The translations under genes and the position numbers were made by a program. A DNA stretch of 64,000 nt. It comes from Callorhinus ursinus. Lineage: Eukaryota; Chordata; Mammalia; Carnivora; Otariidae. Positions 22,723 to 34,559 of this stretch are shown here, in pieces; position 1 is the first letter of the stretch, and each line of letters opens with the position of its first letter. Location: NCBI RefSeq assembly GCF_003265705.1, contig NW_020313285.1, forward strand, positions 17,483,990-17,547,989, written 5' to 3'. The notes under the pieces were generated by a model that worked only from the letters and a program-made list of their open reading frames with translations, did no database searches and was not told the DNA's origin.

Positions 22723-22792
22723 GCTCTCTGCCAATTCTCAGGTGTCACAGGGTCGACGCTCTCTGCCAATTCTGAGGTGTCACGGGGTCGAC
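22723..22792. repeat. 35-bp tandem duplication, two copies
   Basis: GCTCTCTGCCAATTCT starts both copies and GGGTCGAC ends both (22723-22757 and 22758-22792). The copies differ at two positions (CTCAGG/CTGAGG and CACAGG/CACGGG). Confidence 0.95.
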
Positions 22793-23640
22793 TCCATCCT
22801 TGTTCACTCTTGGACAGGGTGTCACACAGCTGCCAAGGTGAGGGTTATTAGAGGTTTTGATGTAGGACCCTCTGAGGGGGGGGGGGGGGTGTCTCCCATT
22901 GCATCCTGCCCTGAGAGGACTCACTGTTGCAGGACGGGTCCACACACTGCACTCAGGCAAGCCTTCCCTCCAGCCCAGGCTCTCAGGCCCGAGCAGCCTC
23001 TTCCTTCTCGAGGTTTCTCTCAAGGTTTGGGTTCCTATTTTGTTCCCACAGTCAGAATCTCTTCAGCATCAGGTAAGATTAAATTTTCTTTAACAGGAGG
23101 CCCGCAAAGGGTGACTTAAACAAACGATAAGGTTTTGCTATCTTTTCAGGTAAAGGAATCCAGAAGGAGGAAAATCAGAGCTGGCATGGTGTCTCTACCA
23201 ACTCGTCACCAGACCTGGGCTCATCCCAATTCTCTGTTCTGCCAACCCTGGGGTCCAAGATGGAGCTGCAGCACCAGCCAACACACCTTCCTTCCAGGCA
23301 GCAATACAGCAAAAGGGAAGAAGGTGAGCATGGCCCCTCTTCCAGAAGACAGCTTCCTGGAAATCTCACACGGCACATCTGCTTCATCTGATTGGCCAGA
23401 ATTTACCTGCGAGGCCAACTTAGGAATCCTGAAGTCTGGGGGAATACAGTCTTTTGTCGGAATGGCAATGTGGCCAGGTAACTTGGAGCTTTTATGACTT
23501 AAGAAGGTGGCAGAGAGATGGATATTGGAAGGCGACTATCAGTATCTGCCCTCTGTCAACCTTTTATTTGATTGTGTACAGTTCTCTCCACCGTGGGTTT
23601 TTTTCCTATAATATCCATTTGACTCTTTTCTTTCTTAAAG
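22793..23640. other. Unique DNA, no gene recognised
   Basis: Includes a long G run near 22876-22889. No recognised gene or repeat. Confidence 0.4.
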
Positions 23641-23880
23641 AGTAGTTAGTTCTTTCAGGATGATTTTTACTCTTTCTTCTATCTTTACATTTTTAACATT
23701 CTTTAAAAAGTTATATTTCAAACAAAGTTACATCAGCTCCTAACTTAAAGAGTCAAATAGTCAAGACTTTTCATAAAAAAACAGCAAGCCTTGACCCCTT
23801 CCTCCCATTTCTGTTCCCTGGAGATTCTCTCTCTACTTGATTATCTTTGAATTTACCTAAAAAGCATTCTACTTCCTATT
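23641..23880 (-). mobile_element. Possible old L1 3' UTR remnant
   Basis: AAGTTACATCAGCTCCTAAC then AAAGAGTCAAATAGTCAAGA and CCCTTCCTCCCATTTCTGTT follow the order I recall in antisense old L1 3' UTRs. Family call uncertain. Confidence 0.3.
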
Positions 23881-24834
23881 TTTTTGGTGTTCGGCATTAT
23901 TGATGAATTTCCCAGTGTGGAAGAGGAGAATTCAGCTGTCTCCCGCACAATTCTCTCTCCCTCTCCACTGCAAGGCCCCCTCCCCCCGCCCCGCCAGCCA
24001 CTGTACCTCCAGCCCAGCCCAGGAGAAACAGAGTGTATTTGGGTTAGCTCCATGTTTGGGGTTTATGTTTCTAGGCTTTACAAATGCTATTCGCAGCCAA
24101 GTCACGGAATGCAGAGTGCTTGCGCTCTGGTCTGTGGGAAGAAGCATCGGGAAGTTTTCAGGAACTTTTCTTCCCACTCTGGAGATAATTTTTGGTGACA
24201 AACAACCACTCTGCAGAGGAGGAAGCTGAGGTCTGCAGGTGGGCTGGAGCTGGACTGTTCCCCCGTCTGAGGGGGTACACCCTGGGTCCCTTCCACATCC
24301 CAAAGCGAGCAAGCCTCTCCTCTCCCCTCTCCGGGGTCTGGTGGGAGTGTGCAGGGGGCACAGGTTAGAGTGAAAACGAGAGATACTTTGAGGGACCAAG
24401 GCTTGGTGGAGTGGGGTGGGGGCAATCGGACCCACAAACTGACACATCAACCCTTTCTCCATGGGAGGTTTTCATAAGAATTCGCTGACAGTCACAGTGG
24501 AGGCTGTGGTGACCCATGCCCACAAGCACTGACATATGCAGACGCATGCGCACACACCTACAGTCACTGGCCTTCCTGCGGAGACTGTTCACCCAGGGCA
24601 GAGGGTTGTACACGGTCCTCCCAGAGTTCACTGCTTCTGAGCAGTGGTAGGAACCCCAAATATGCCAGGCAGTGCGGGGGGTGGGGCGTCCCTCTTGGCC
24701 GCCCCCCTGCTGGGAATCAGAGCTACCGACCAATAGAGGCAGAAGGCCGAGGAGTGGACTTGGGAGAACAGGGAGTCTGGGCTATCCTGCGCTGCGGGCA
24801 GGCTCAGGAGCCCGGGTCTGGTCTGGGCTCCTCT
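23881..24834. other. Unique DNA, no gene recognised
   Basis: Opposing open frames (23900-24229 plus, 23932-24462 minus) lack any recognisable domain. Confidence 0.4.
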
Positions 24835-24930
24835 CCTGCTGCTCACTCACCCTTTCAGAGCCAGGCTTCATTCGTCCATCTGTAAAGTGACCCCAATTAT
24901 GTAGGATTATCCTGAGGAAGGAGAAAAATG
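24835..24930 (-). mobile_element. MIR core fragment
   Basis: TTCATTCGTCCATCTGTAAA, GTGACCCCAATTATGTAGGA, then TTATCCTGAGGA: antisense MIR order, diverged. Confidence 0.55.
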
Positions 24931-26574
24931 CTACTGGGGTGTGTGTGTGGGGAGCATGGGAAGCACCTGGGCTGGGTGGGCCGCCCTTTCTAGGGTAGAA
25001 AGAAAGAAGGAAACAGAACCGCACACTCATAAGCTGGCCTCCCTTGGCCCTGGACCACAGAGGAGCAAAATCCCTGTTGCTGAAACAGAAACATGATCAG
25101 CTGTGGCTGCAAATGGGCTCCCACAAATGTTTTCAGAGTAGGATGGATTCTGTAGGACAGACCTGCGAGTTTCCCACCTGAGCCCTCCTGGCTGAGTGTG
25201 CATCGAAGTTCTGAAATGGAGAGGACATCACGGAGCACACTGGTGACCCAGGTGGAGGTATCTCTGCCTTCTGCCCCCAGCAGCCCTGTGGTCACCCAGC
25301 AACTGGCCCTGCTTGTTGTCGCCGGGTGTGGATTCACTTTGCTTTCCCAGGGAGATCACCACACTGACGCCCTGTGCACAAAGACTGGACTCATCCCTTC
25401 TGCAGTCTGAGATGGAGCCCAGGGGAGTGGGCCAGCAAAGGGCTGGGCATGGGGCAGGTAATCAAGGGGACTGCCTATAGATAGCGGTGTAACCTAAGGG
25501 CACCAGCCCTCTAGCTGATGGCTTTGTGACACGCTGATAATCCCAAGGCCACGGCTGTGCCCATGCAGATCTCATGTCCCTGCAACCCCAGGAGCGCCGT
25601 TTTTTTCCACCCAACGGTGAACGGCAGCGATGTGTGTGTCCGTGCAGGTGTGGGAAGTGTCACCAGCCATGCTGGCATGGGCCTCGTGCCTGCCCCGGGC
25701 CTGCTGGTGCCCGTCCAGCTGACGTGGGCTCTGTCTGCCGCTAACTGGATTTAGGGAGCCCTACAGCCAGCAGCAGTCTCGGGTCCTGAGCAGCTGGTGG
25801 TGAGGAGTCTGCACGTGGCCAGATGGGAAAGACGGAACGTGTGGGTGGAGGTGGCACCAGCCTCCCCAGGATGCGTATCCAGAACAGCGGAGGGGACGTG
25901 CTCTAGATGTCTGAGCATTCTAGTTAACACATCTGCCCGGATGACTTAGCAAGTTTTAAAGAGAGAAAACAAATAAGCAGTACTCAGCACGGAACTAAAT
26001 TGAATATGACCGAATTGGCCTTAGGAGGCCCACCAAGTTCTTGTGGACACTTAGAACTAGCAACGGCGAAGCCAAATTTCGTTGTAAAGAAGGTCACAAA
26101 GAAACCCTCTAGCTATTCAGGCTTTAATGGCCAAGAAAGGGTTTCTAATTCTTTATTTTAGACTCAGCGTTCCTTTCTTTCTTTTTTGTGCTGGTCTGAG
26201 ATCCCCTTCGCCTTCCTGAGACCGTGAGGCCAGCAGCCATGGCTGTGCCCTGGTCTGTGGGGGGAGGCACTGGGAACTCTTTGAGAATGAGGGTGCACGG
26301 CCAGGCCTCCTTGGCCACCCCACGACAGGGGGCATTTTATCTTTGAAGAGGAGGAATTTCAAGACCTTTCACAGAAGCACGGGGGTCTGCATCTCAGGGG
26401 GTCTGCAGGGGCTTGGAGGGCAGGGATAACTCACTATCCAAATCCTCTCTGCAGCCAAGAGCTGAGGCAGCCCTGCTGTAGGAAGTCCTCACAACTAAAG
26501 ACAGTCTTGCAAAGCAGAAATGGGGGGAGGATTATTTACCTTACAAAATAATTCTTACTGACCAGAGATTTCAT
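24931..26574. other. Unique DNA, no gene recognised
   Basis: Mostly GC-rich. The AT-richer part at 25910-26160 has no repeat likeness and could be conserved non-coding DNA. Confidence 0.4.
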
Positions 26575-26645
26575 CACAAATGCATACTGAGTGTCTACTG
26601 TGTGCCAGGCCCCAGGGACACAGCTAGGTCATCACCAGCCATGGC
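26575..26645 (+). mobile_element. MIR or L2 fragment
   Basis: ACTGAGTGTCTACTGTGTGC then CAGGCCCCAGGGACACAGCT is the 5' core phrase shared by MIR and some L2-related repeats. Confidence 0.5.
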
Positions 26646-28370
26646 CCCTCCGAGCACTATGGGCATGCCCTGGTGAGGCACCGAGCCTGGATCTGGGATA
26701 GGATGCCATCCAAGAGGAGGAACCCAGAGGGTGCACCTGCGATTCAGGGGAAGAAGCATGTTATGGAGAGTCTAGGTGACCACGGCCAGGCCCTTGACCT
26801 CGGGTCCAGCCACTTCCTTCGGGGAAAGGCCAGGCCAGAGAGGACAGGTGGGAGGCCCTCCGCCATTTCAGGAGACTTCCCAACCACCTCCAGGGGGCAA
26901 CAGGTGCCAGACAGGCCAATGGGGGAGCCGTTGCTGGGTCAATGGAGGTAACTAGGCAGGAGGAGAGCCGAAAGCACTCAGTGGGAAGCAAGTGTAGGCT
27001 GCCCTGGCTTTGCCTTCCGTGCTCCCTCACACACATCCGTGGGCTTATGCAGTCTTTGGGACTTTTATGAGGATTCACGGCATGCAAATGAGACCATGCA
27101 GGCACATCACCAAGCCCCTTGTAAAAGTCCATCCTAAAGTGCACTCACTCACAGCTGTGAGAACCAAGGGGTGCTTAGTCCCCTTTTCAATTTTGGGTTC
27201 ATTTTACAGTCCAGGGTGAAGTCAGAGCTGCATGAACCCTGGAGTCTGGGAAGCCCAGTGGCCCGAGTGGGGAGCTAGGACGCACTGGGAACAGGCAGGG
27301 CCTTGTGAGCTGCGGGTCAGTGTGGCCAGATCAGACTCACCAGCGAGTTGGGGGGGAAAGAGAGTGTACCCGAGACTGGCATTATGAGCCTCCGAGCAGG
27401 GCCAGCCAGAGCAAACGGGATGGTTTTGGCAGTTTTTCACTTCCTTCCGGTTTGTGCTCTCTGATCCCCGGCCCTTCCCCTCTGAGAAACCCCTGCTTGC
27501 TTGTCTCTTCCAGACTGGGCACCCCCAGGGCAGGGCCTGTCTGCTCGCCCCTCTCCTGGCTGGATCCTCAGTGCCTCCTCCCAAGATATGCCAATGAGTA
27601 ATGAGACAAACAACAAACTGGCAGTGAGTGAAAAAGGCATGTGGACTTGGGTGGGAGCCAGAAAACTGATTTCTAGCTGTATTTGGCCCTTTGCTGTTTT
27701 ATAAAATGCCATTTAGAAGGTGCTGATTTCAGCTAAGGCTTTAAGGTGTGACATCATCCCTTGTTAAGCAAAAAGGAATTTTTCCCTTGGACTTCACCTT
27801 CCCAAGTGACCAAAGTAAGACCAAAGCTACTCCCTCACCCCTGCCCCGCCCCCCCTCACCCCTGCCCCGCCCCCCAGCTACAGCGCCCTCACGTTGCCTC
27901 CCAGACTCAGCTGTCATCCTGGAGCTCCCTGCCGGGCTCCTCTCTGAAGACCGGCCTCCTCCAGTCTCACTTGCTAGCACCCTGCTCCCCCGGGATCTGA
28001 CAGAGCAGGTGTCCCCCGGGCACTGAGACGCCCACACCGAGGTCCCCCAAGGGGAAGCATGCCCCGAGGCCTTACTGAGGAGGCTCCTACCTCCGCTGTC
28101 CAGCCCGCTCCCCGCTGCTGGCTGCGTGTGGGGGGGAGGAGCACACTCGGGGCCAGCTCACGCTCGGGACGACCGGTCAGCCCTGACTTGGCCGGAGCTC
28201 CTCCACACTGGCCAGTCAGGCATGGTGGCGGCTTGGCTTGGCACAGGGCGCAGCGGACCCCGAGCCACCTGTCTGCCGGGCCTGCCACACCTCCCATGGG
28301 ACACGACCTTGCCCTCGTGGCCATGTCCTTCTTCCTCAGGGCAACACGGCTGCCTGCCCTAGTTCACTGC
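26646..28370. other. Unique GC-rich DNA, no gene recognised
   Basis: Includes a moderately CpG-containing part at 28030-28300, but not dense enough by eye to call an island. Open frames here (28059-28403 plus, 27974-28324 minus) have no recognisable product. Confidence 0.4.
27832..27875. repeat. C-rich 21-bp unit, two tandem copies
   Basis: CCCTCACCCCTGCCCCGCCCC is repeated at 27832-27852 and 27853-27873, followed by further C. The C runs on this strand (G runs on the other) fit i-motif and G-quadruplex potential. Confidence 0.9.
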
Positions 28371-28680
28371 TGTGGCCCGAAGAGACGGCCACACGCTAAG
28401 TGACTTCGCACAATGCAAATTTATTATCTCACACATCCGCAAGTCGGAAGTCCAAAATGGGTCTTCCTGGGCTACAATTAAGGTGTTGGCACTTCCTCCT
28501 CCTCTTTCACTTAGAAGGACCCTTGTGAGGACACTGGGCCCACGTGGATGGTCTCCCCATCTCAAAGGCCTTAACTTAATCACAATGGCCATGTTCCCTT
28601 TGGCATGCAAGGCCTGAGAGTCACAGGTTCTGGGGGGAGGCTCATCTGCCCATCACACTGCCCAATTCAACCCACTGGCT
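28371..28680. mobile_element. Old interspersed repeat, family uncertain
   Basis: The run of phrases AATTTATTATCTCACACATC, AGTCCAAAATGGGTCTTCCT, AATTAAGGTGTTGGC, GGACCCTTGTGAGGACACTG, CCTTAACTTAATCACAATGG and CACAGGTTCTGGGG is the order of a common mammalian medium-reiteration repeat, but I cannot name the family with certainty. Confidence 0.45.
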
Positions 28681-29489
28681 CCAACTTTAACCAGTAAAGG
28701 CTGATTAGAGGAATCATTCTGTACATGTCATTTCCCCAAAGGATCAAACAGCAGGGGCCGGACTCTGACAGCAAGGGATGCCGCACGATGGAGGGGCTGT
28801 GTGTTGAGGGCCCTGCCTCCGCTCCCCACCTCTGAGGTGCCCAGACACCTGGGGCTCACTCTGGTGACAGTGGTGGGACAGCGCCTGCACAGCTGGGGGT
28901 TGGCCCCTTTTCGGAGCTTGGCCTGACCTGGCCTGCCTTCTCTGAGGACAAGCCCGCAGCAGGGTGATGGATTAGCAAATGCTCTCGAGGCCTCTTCTTC
29001 CAGATGAGACAATTTTCCTGGCACGAGTCTTTCTAATGGGATGTTACAAAATATCACGCCTCTTGAAGACAAGTTAGAATGTAAAGAAAAGCACCAAAAA
29101 GGAAATATATCTCTTGTGCTTCCGATACCCAGAGTGAGTGTCCAGTTACACGCACAGATTGTAAATTCTTTTTTGGGGGGGGTTCATCCTATACATGCCA
29201 TTCTGTAACCTTTCTGCGCTTAACCTACCGTCAACATTTCCTTGTGTCACCGGATGCTCTGCTGTCTGGAACATGATCTGTCACAATGCCGCAGGATGCT
29301 GTCCTTTCTTCTACCATAGCATACTCAGTCTGCGGTTCTGTTCCGTAAGCTCTCCTCACCAAGAGAAGTCGTGCTGCCCCTGGAGCCTTTGAACAGTGCT
29401 ATGATGGGCTCTGAACAGACTCCTGGCCACGGAGAAGCCGGGTCAGAAGGTGCAGAGTCAACGCTGAGAAGACAGGGACACATCGCTCT
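28681..29489. other. Unique DNA, no gene recognised
   Basis: No recognised gene or repeat. Confidence 0.4.
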
Positions 29490-29790
29490 GTTTCATGGTA
29501 TGTCCACAGTGTGAAATACAGACCAGGGCACTGATGAAGAAATGCGTGATGAATCTTAAAAATATTCCGCTGAGTCAAAGAAGCCAGACAGGCCAGGGGA
29601 CATAGTATGTGATTATGCTCAGAAGGAGTGGGTGGATAGGCAGAACGAATCTATGAGATCAGATTAGCAATTCCCCGGCTGGGGGCGGGGGGTGGTGGTG
29701 ACAGACACGGGGAGGACCCTCGGGGGGGGGGGGGTGGCAGCGTTCTGTCCTGACGGGGCTAGGAGCTTTAACCTGCATGATGCGAAAACA
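29490..29790 (+). mobile_element. Old L1 3' end remnant with G-rich tract
   Basis: GCTGAGTCAAAGAAGCCAGA (29570) followed by CATAGTATGTGATTATGCT and a G-rich stretch (GGCTGGGGGCGGGGGGTGGT near 29679) follows the L1 ORF2-end to 3' UTR order. Diverged. Confidence 0.6.
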
Positions 29791-30293
29791 CCCTGAGTTT
29801 AGTCACTTATTAACAGTATTGACTCTTATTAGAGATTTCGAGTGCATTTTGATTAGCCGCCCCCTGCTCGGCCCCCTGTTTGGCTTTTTCCAGCATTTCT
29901 TTACTGGTCTTTGAGTTGATTAAAGCTCTTCTCTGGGGCCCTTTCCCTCTCTGCTCCTCTGTTGACTATGACTTCAGGATCCCTCCTCGGAGCACTCCCG
30001 AAGACCTAGAGAGAGCAGGACAGGTGTCCAGGGACTCTCCCTGACCCTCCTGGCTGCTGGGCCTCAGATTCAAAGCTGCCTCTGACAGATGGAGAGCCAG
30101 GTGTCTAGAGTGCTAGCCAGAGACCTGTGCTTTCTAAATCCCAGGAGGCAGGTGCGAAGATCAGATTTCCCGAAGAGCTTGCAGGAAGCAACCGGTCCCT
30201 TCAGTGGATGGAGGCTCAGGCCTTCCCTCTTCCATCGTGTCCAAGGGCTTAGGGGGCACCACACAGTCGCCCCCTCCTCTTCATCCCCGATCA
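29791..30293. other. Unique DNA, no gene recognised
   Basis: No recognised gene or repeat. The T-rich part at 29880-29935 contains TTGATTAAAGCTC. Confidence 0.4.
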
Positions 30294-30414
30294 TTTACCT
30301 ACGTCATACCTTCCAAGTGAAACGGTCTCTTCACTCCTTTTTTCAAAATATGAATTTACCTACGTCATACCTTCCAAGTGAAACGGTCTCTTCACTCCTT
30401 TTTCAAAATATGAA
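30294..30414. repeat. 60-61-bp tandem duplication, two near-identical copies
   Basis: Copy one is 30294-30354 and copy two is 30355-30414. They are identical except for one T in the T-run before CAAAATATGAA. Each begins TTTACCTACGTCATACCTTC. The single length difference indicates a very recent event or an assembly artefact. Confidence 0.97.
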
Positions 30415-30469
30415 GGAGAACTTGGGGTGATTTCCCCACTATGAGCACCTAGCCGTTCCCTGACCTTTT

Positions 30470-31600
30470 AAAAACTGATTTTATGGCAAGAAAGAACCCA
30501 TTGTTTAATTCAAAGCTGGCTCCAAGACCTGACCTTAACGCATGGAAATGGGTTTTGGTCCAGTGATCGTTTTGCCGAATCTCAATCTGAAAATATTCTC
30601 ACTTCTGATTTCAAGTTAAAAAAGCACACACATTACTATTAGTGTCTCTTAGAGTTTGTTTTTTCAGGCAATAAAAACTTTTTGCAATAAACCGCAGCTT
30701 TCATTCTTTGTGAGCAATCTCTAAGCTCACTGGGTTTGATAGGTTGGAAAAGGAAACTAGACAAGGCAATAAAATCCCAGTAGGAAAGTCCCCGATGATG
30801 TGATTACAGCTTGAGGGAAATAAGAGATGACACGTTTCAAAGTAAACTTCTCTTTACATCATCCAATTATGCTCAGTAAAAATCAAAAGAAGCTCAAAGA
30901 AGAGGACATGTTTTCCAAATCTGCTCTAATTTCAGGCAGTTAAGAGCAGCAAGGCATTTACCCTTCAAACATAATAAATAAAGTTCCTGAGTAATTGAAA
31001 AGACTCTTCATCTCTTCTGAGATGGCATGTCCCATTGTCTGTCATGCTTTCCCATTATCACCATGAGTAATACTCCCTAACCAGGAAATTTAATTGCCAT
31101 CTAACCTTGTGTAGCATTTTTTTTTTTCCTAGAGCAAAATTTGGGGAATTAAATCTTTGAGAATAAAACTGTTCAATCACAATAACACGATTGTGTATTA
31201 ACTTTTTTCTCTCCTTGGAGTTTATAAACCTCAAAATTCTGCTCCGAGCAAGAAACCAATTTTAGAAATGAGTTAAATGACTCAGACTAAGAACATCAGA
31301 TTAACTTTTTCTGTGCCCTTCCAACCGGGACCGAGTCTGAAACAAAACTCCTGACCTCTTCTTGCTCTAATAAATTTTCCAAGGAGGGGGTTCAGATTCC
31401 AACCATGCGGTGCTGGCTTCCTTCCAGAGCTTTCTAATAACTAGATGAAAACCATTATGTCTAGATGAAAACCATGCTGGGAATGGGAGCCCCTTATCTC
31501 TGACCCTTTATCTGTCACCTGAGATTTTAGGGTTGATTACAGTAATTCTTGCTATTTATTTACGACCCTAATGGAGAAGCATCCTCTTTTCTGTGATCTG
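30470..31600. promoter_or_regulatory. Long AT-rich repeat-free block, candidate conserved non-coding region
   Basis: More than 1.1 kb with no recognised repeat and no sustained open frame. Short homeodomain-like and AP-1-like cores (TGACTCA at 31278-31284) are scattered through it. A small direct repeat CTAGATGAAAACCAT occurs twice near 31440-31475. This is the best candidate for deep conservation in the window, by composition only. Confidence 0.35.
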
Positions 31601-32340
31601 CTATTCCTCCCTACAAGAGAAGCCGGCTCTCCCAGGGAGCCTTTTGCTCCTGCTTGAGCTCAAATACTTTCCCTCTCCTCCAGCTGCTGTCTTCTCTCTC
31701 CATGAGACTCATTTCACTGTTTCTCCACGCACAGCCTACGTGGCGCCCCAGAGCGTCAGACCTACTCGCCTTGGCCAGAACTCATAGGTCTGTCCTGTGG
31801 GGTTTCCTGCTCTTGCTCCTAAATGTCCTTCACCACAAAAATGTTCCTGCAATTTCTGAGCCTTGGACTGTGTACCCAGATAGCCATGAGGAGAGCCAAG
31901 TGGTTCAGCCAAGTCTCTCCCTCGAAGACAGTGGTTCCAGGTTGGGCAGAACTGTCTCCTAGAGGTTGTCCTCTATGTCCAGTAATTACTGGAGTATTTT
32001 GGGCTTTCATGATGCCCGGGGGTGTGGTGGGCAGGGTGAGGGTTGCTGTGGGTACTGAACAGGCAGGCGGGCAAGGACCAGGGACGCATGACGTTCCGCA
32101 CTGCAGAGGATTGATTTTTTTTTTTTTTACAACGATGAATTGTCACATGTCCCCATTTTGGGGGACTGTCTCATTAGATATTCATGTAGGTAAAAATTTA
32201 TTAGTTGAGCCTAGCCCTAACTGGTTATACACAAGTGCAAAGTATCTTGTGCATGGTTTTCACAGATTTGGGATTTTCCTGGATACCACTACTATGAAAA
32301 CCAAGAGAAGAGTATGCACTGTTTTGTTCAGAACTTTATC
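31601..32340. other. Unique DNA, no gene recognised
   Basis: Includes a 15-base T run near 32115. The AT-rich part at 32100-32340, together with 32500-32800, may be one old repeat split by a SINE, but I cannot name it. Confidence 0.4.
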
Positions 32341-32355
32341 AAAAGCTGTTCACCG

Positions 32356-32483
32356 GGGGGCGCCTGGGTGGCTCATTCAGTTAAGCATCTGACTCTTGGT
32401 TTCAGCTCAGGTCTCCATCTCAGGGCTGGGCGTTCAGCCCCATGCTGGGCATGAGCCTACTTAAAAAAAAAAAAAAAAAAAAA
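32356..32483 (+). mobile_element. SINEC SINE, plus strand, long A-tail
   Basis: Head GGGCGCCTGGGTGGCTCATT, then AGCATCTGACTCTTGG and a short body ending in a run of more than 20 A. The CT-rich segment usual before the tail is missing. The 15-bp target-site duplication AAAAGCTGTTCACCG (32341-32355) recurs at 32484-32498 with one mismatch. Confidence 0.95.
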
Positions 32484-32498
32484 AAAAGCTGTTCGCCG

Positions 32499-34559
32499 TG
32501 ATGTCATTGCCAACGGCAACACATTGTTTGTGGTATGAGTTGCCGGTTCAGTACACCTGTATCCGGTGCATTTGATAGGGTTGCTTTCAAGCCAACATCT
32601 GGCTACCTCATTATGAATTCTGTTGTGGTCTTGCATGAGCACCCACATATTGAAATACACAGTATTTTACTACCAATTACTTTCTTTGTATTTCTCATTT
32701 ATATTTCAATTAGGGCATCCTACTTTGAAATTATATGTGTAAGTAGATGATATTATCTGTAATTTCCATTTCAGGGAAATAAAGGAGGTATTACAAATAA
32801 TTTGCTATAAAAAGTGGGCTCTGGATCCGAAGAGTCGAGAACAGCACACGGGGAAGCCTTTGTTTGTTCATTCGTGTGTGTATTTGTTTGCTGGTCCTCA
32901 CTCACCCGGCACACGCTTCTAGATGGGGACGATACATTCGGGGTTGCTCTGATGGGCCTAGGTGCTGGGGTCTCTGGGCCGGATGTGTGCTTGCGTGTGA
33001 TGGAAGGACAGCCCTCTCCCACCGAACCTGAAATGTGCTGTCCCTCGGTGTGGGACAAAGGATGGGGTGGGGGCAAGGGGCTGTGCACGGGAGGTGGTCC
33101 CGGGGCTGGCAGCCTGCTCTGGGACCTCCTTCACGCGTTCTCCTGCCTGGATACTTAAAGCAGCCTCCTTGTCTCTCTCTTTCTAGTTACTTTATATTCT
33201 AAAGGCCTTAACTCCTACTTCTAACTTCACTACCTTGTATGTTTTTCACCTAGCTCCTCTTTTAATACCTACTTCTGATATAGGGTGGGGAGTGTTCTGG
33301 GAAGCCCCCGACCTCCAGCTCTAGTACTGATTCTCCTTTGGGGCATGTAAGGCAGTGGGGGTGGGGCCCCCCTCCATCCTTGCTCTCCCCCGGTTACCCT
33401 GGAAACCCCCACCATATATGTGCTTTCCTGCTTCTACCTGCCGCCAACCAGGTCTCCCCTAGCTCCACAGCCAGCCACAGGGAGGTGCCCAGTCCTCTCC
33501 TCCTACGGCCAGCCATGACTCAAGTCCTTAATATATTAGCTGCCCGGTCATCTCGCCTCCTTTCTGTTTTCTTTTAAAGTAACAGCATTTGGCCTCCACG
33601 TAGGAGGCGAAGCAAGGCGGTTCCTGGACTCCGGCCAGTATGCACGGCGTCGCGGATAGGATGACAGCTGTGGCGCAAGGGCATCCGAGCGGGAGGCCGT
33701 GACCACAGGGATGAGATGAGCTCCCACTCACTAGCTTGACCCCCCTCCCCCGCAGTTTCACACACCAAGGTGGCCTAAAACCAGGGCCGCCCACACCCTG
33801 CTCTACACCTCAGCCTTCCAGCCGCGTTAACAGCCGTGTGCCAGCTCCTCACCCCGAGCCCCCTGCGCGCTGAGCTAAGCGCCGTTTTCTCGGGGCGGGG
33901 TTAATTCAGAGACAGTGGTACAGAGGGCGTTAAATGAACTCTCACTGCCGGGCAATCACTCCCCCGCCTTCCCACCGATTTTAGCACCCCCCCCCCGGGG
34001 GGGCCTTACACGTGCTGTTAGGAACCCAGCTTTAGTCTCTTCCACCTGAGCAGGGCAGCCTGCCTAAGGCCACACACACCCGTGCCGGCATCAGCAGGCA
34101 GAGTGACGCTGCAGAAACTGGCACCACGGGTGCCTGTGGGGTGGATGACTCCATTACCGCCCCGCTGACACGTGGTCAGAGCGCACCTTGAGCTAGGCTC
34201 TGTCTCCGAGAGTTCAAGTCCCCACACTGCTGTGAGCCTCTAACGCTGGGTCCTACTGGAGGGGTGGGTGCCCAGCGTTGGTCACTAGTGAAGTCCGCTG
34301 TGCCGAGGCCCGACAGAAACCGCAGAGGGAACAGCACGTGTGCTCCGAGCGGACAAGGCAGCCGTGGGTGCAGGTGGCAGTGGGGCCAGGAAGGGAAGAC
34401 TCGGCAGGGACCTCCAGCTCCTATTGAGCCCTGATTTAAGGTCCTGTAACCAAGACTCCATGGCCCCCCGGCAGGACTCAACCCTCCTGACGCACATTAG
34501 CCAACAGTGTTTGGGAAATTGTACAGTTTCGAGACAGGCGCTTAAATGAGTCCTGAAGG
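32499..34559. other. Unique DNA, no gene recognised
   Basis: AT-rich to 32820, GC-rich afterwards with scattered CpG at 33800-34010. No gene recognised. Confidence 0.4.
33987..34003. repeat. C10G7 homopolymer palindrome
   Basis: Ten C followed directly by seven G gives a perfect 14-bp self-complementary core. Confidence 0.9.

Noticed and set aside
28030..28300. Possible CpG island
   Set aside because: CpG is present but sparse by eye, and no exon or transcription start signal accompanies it.
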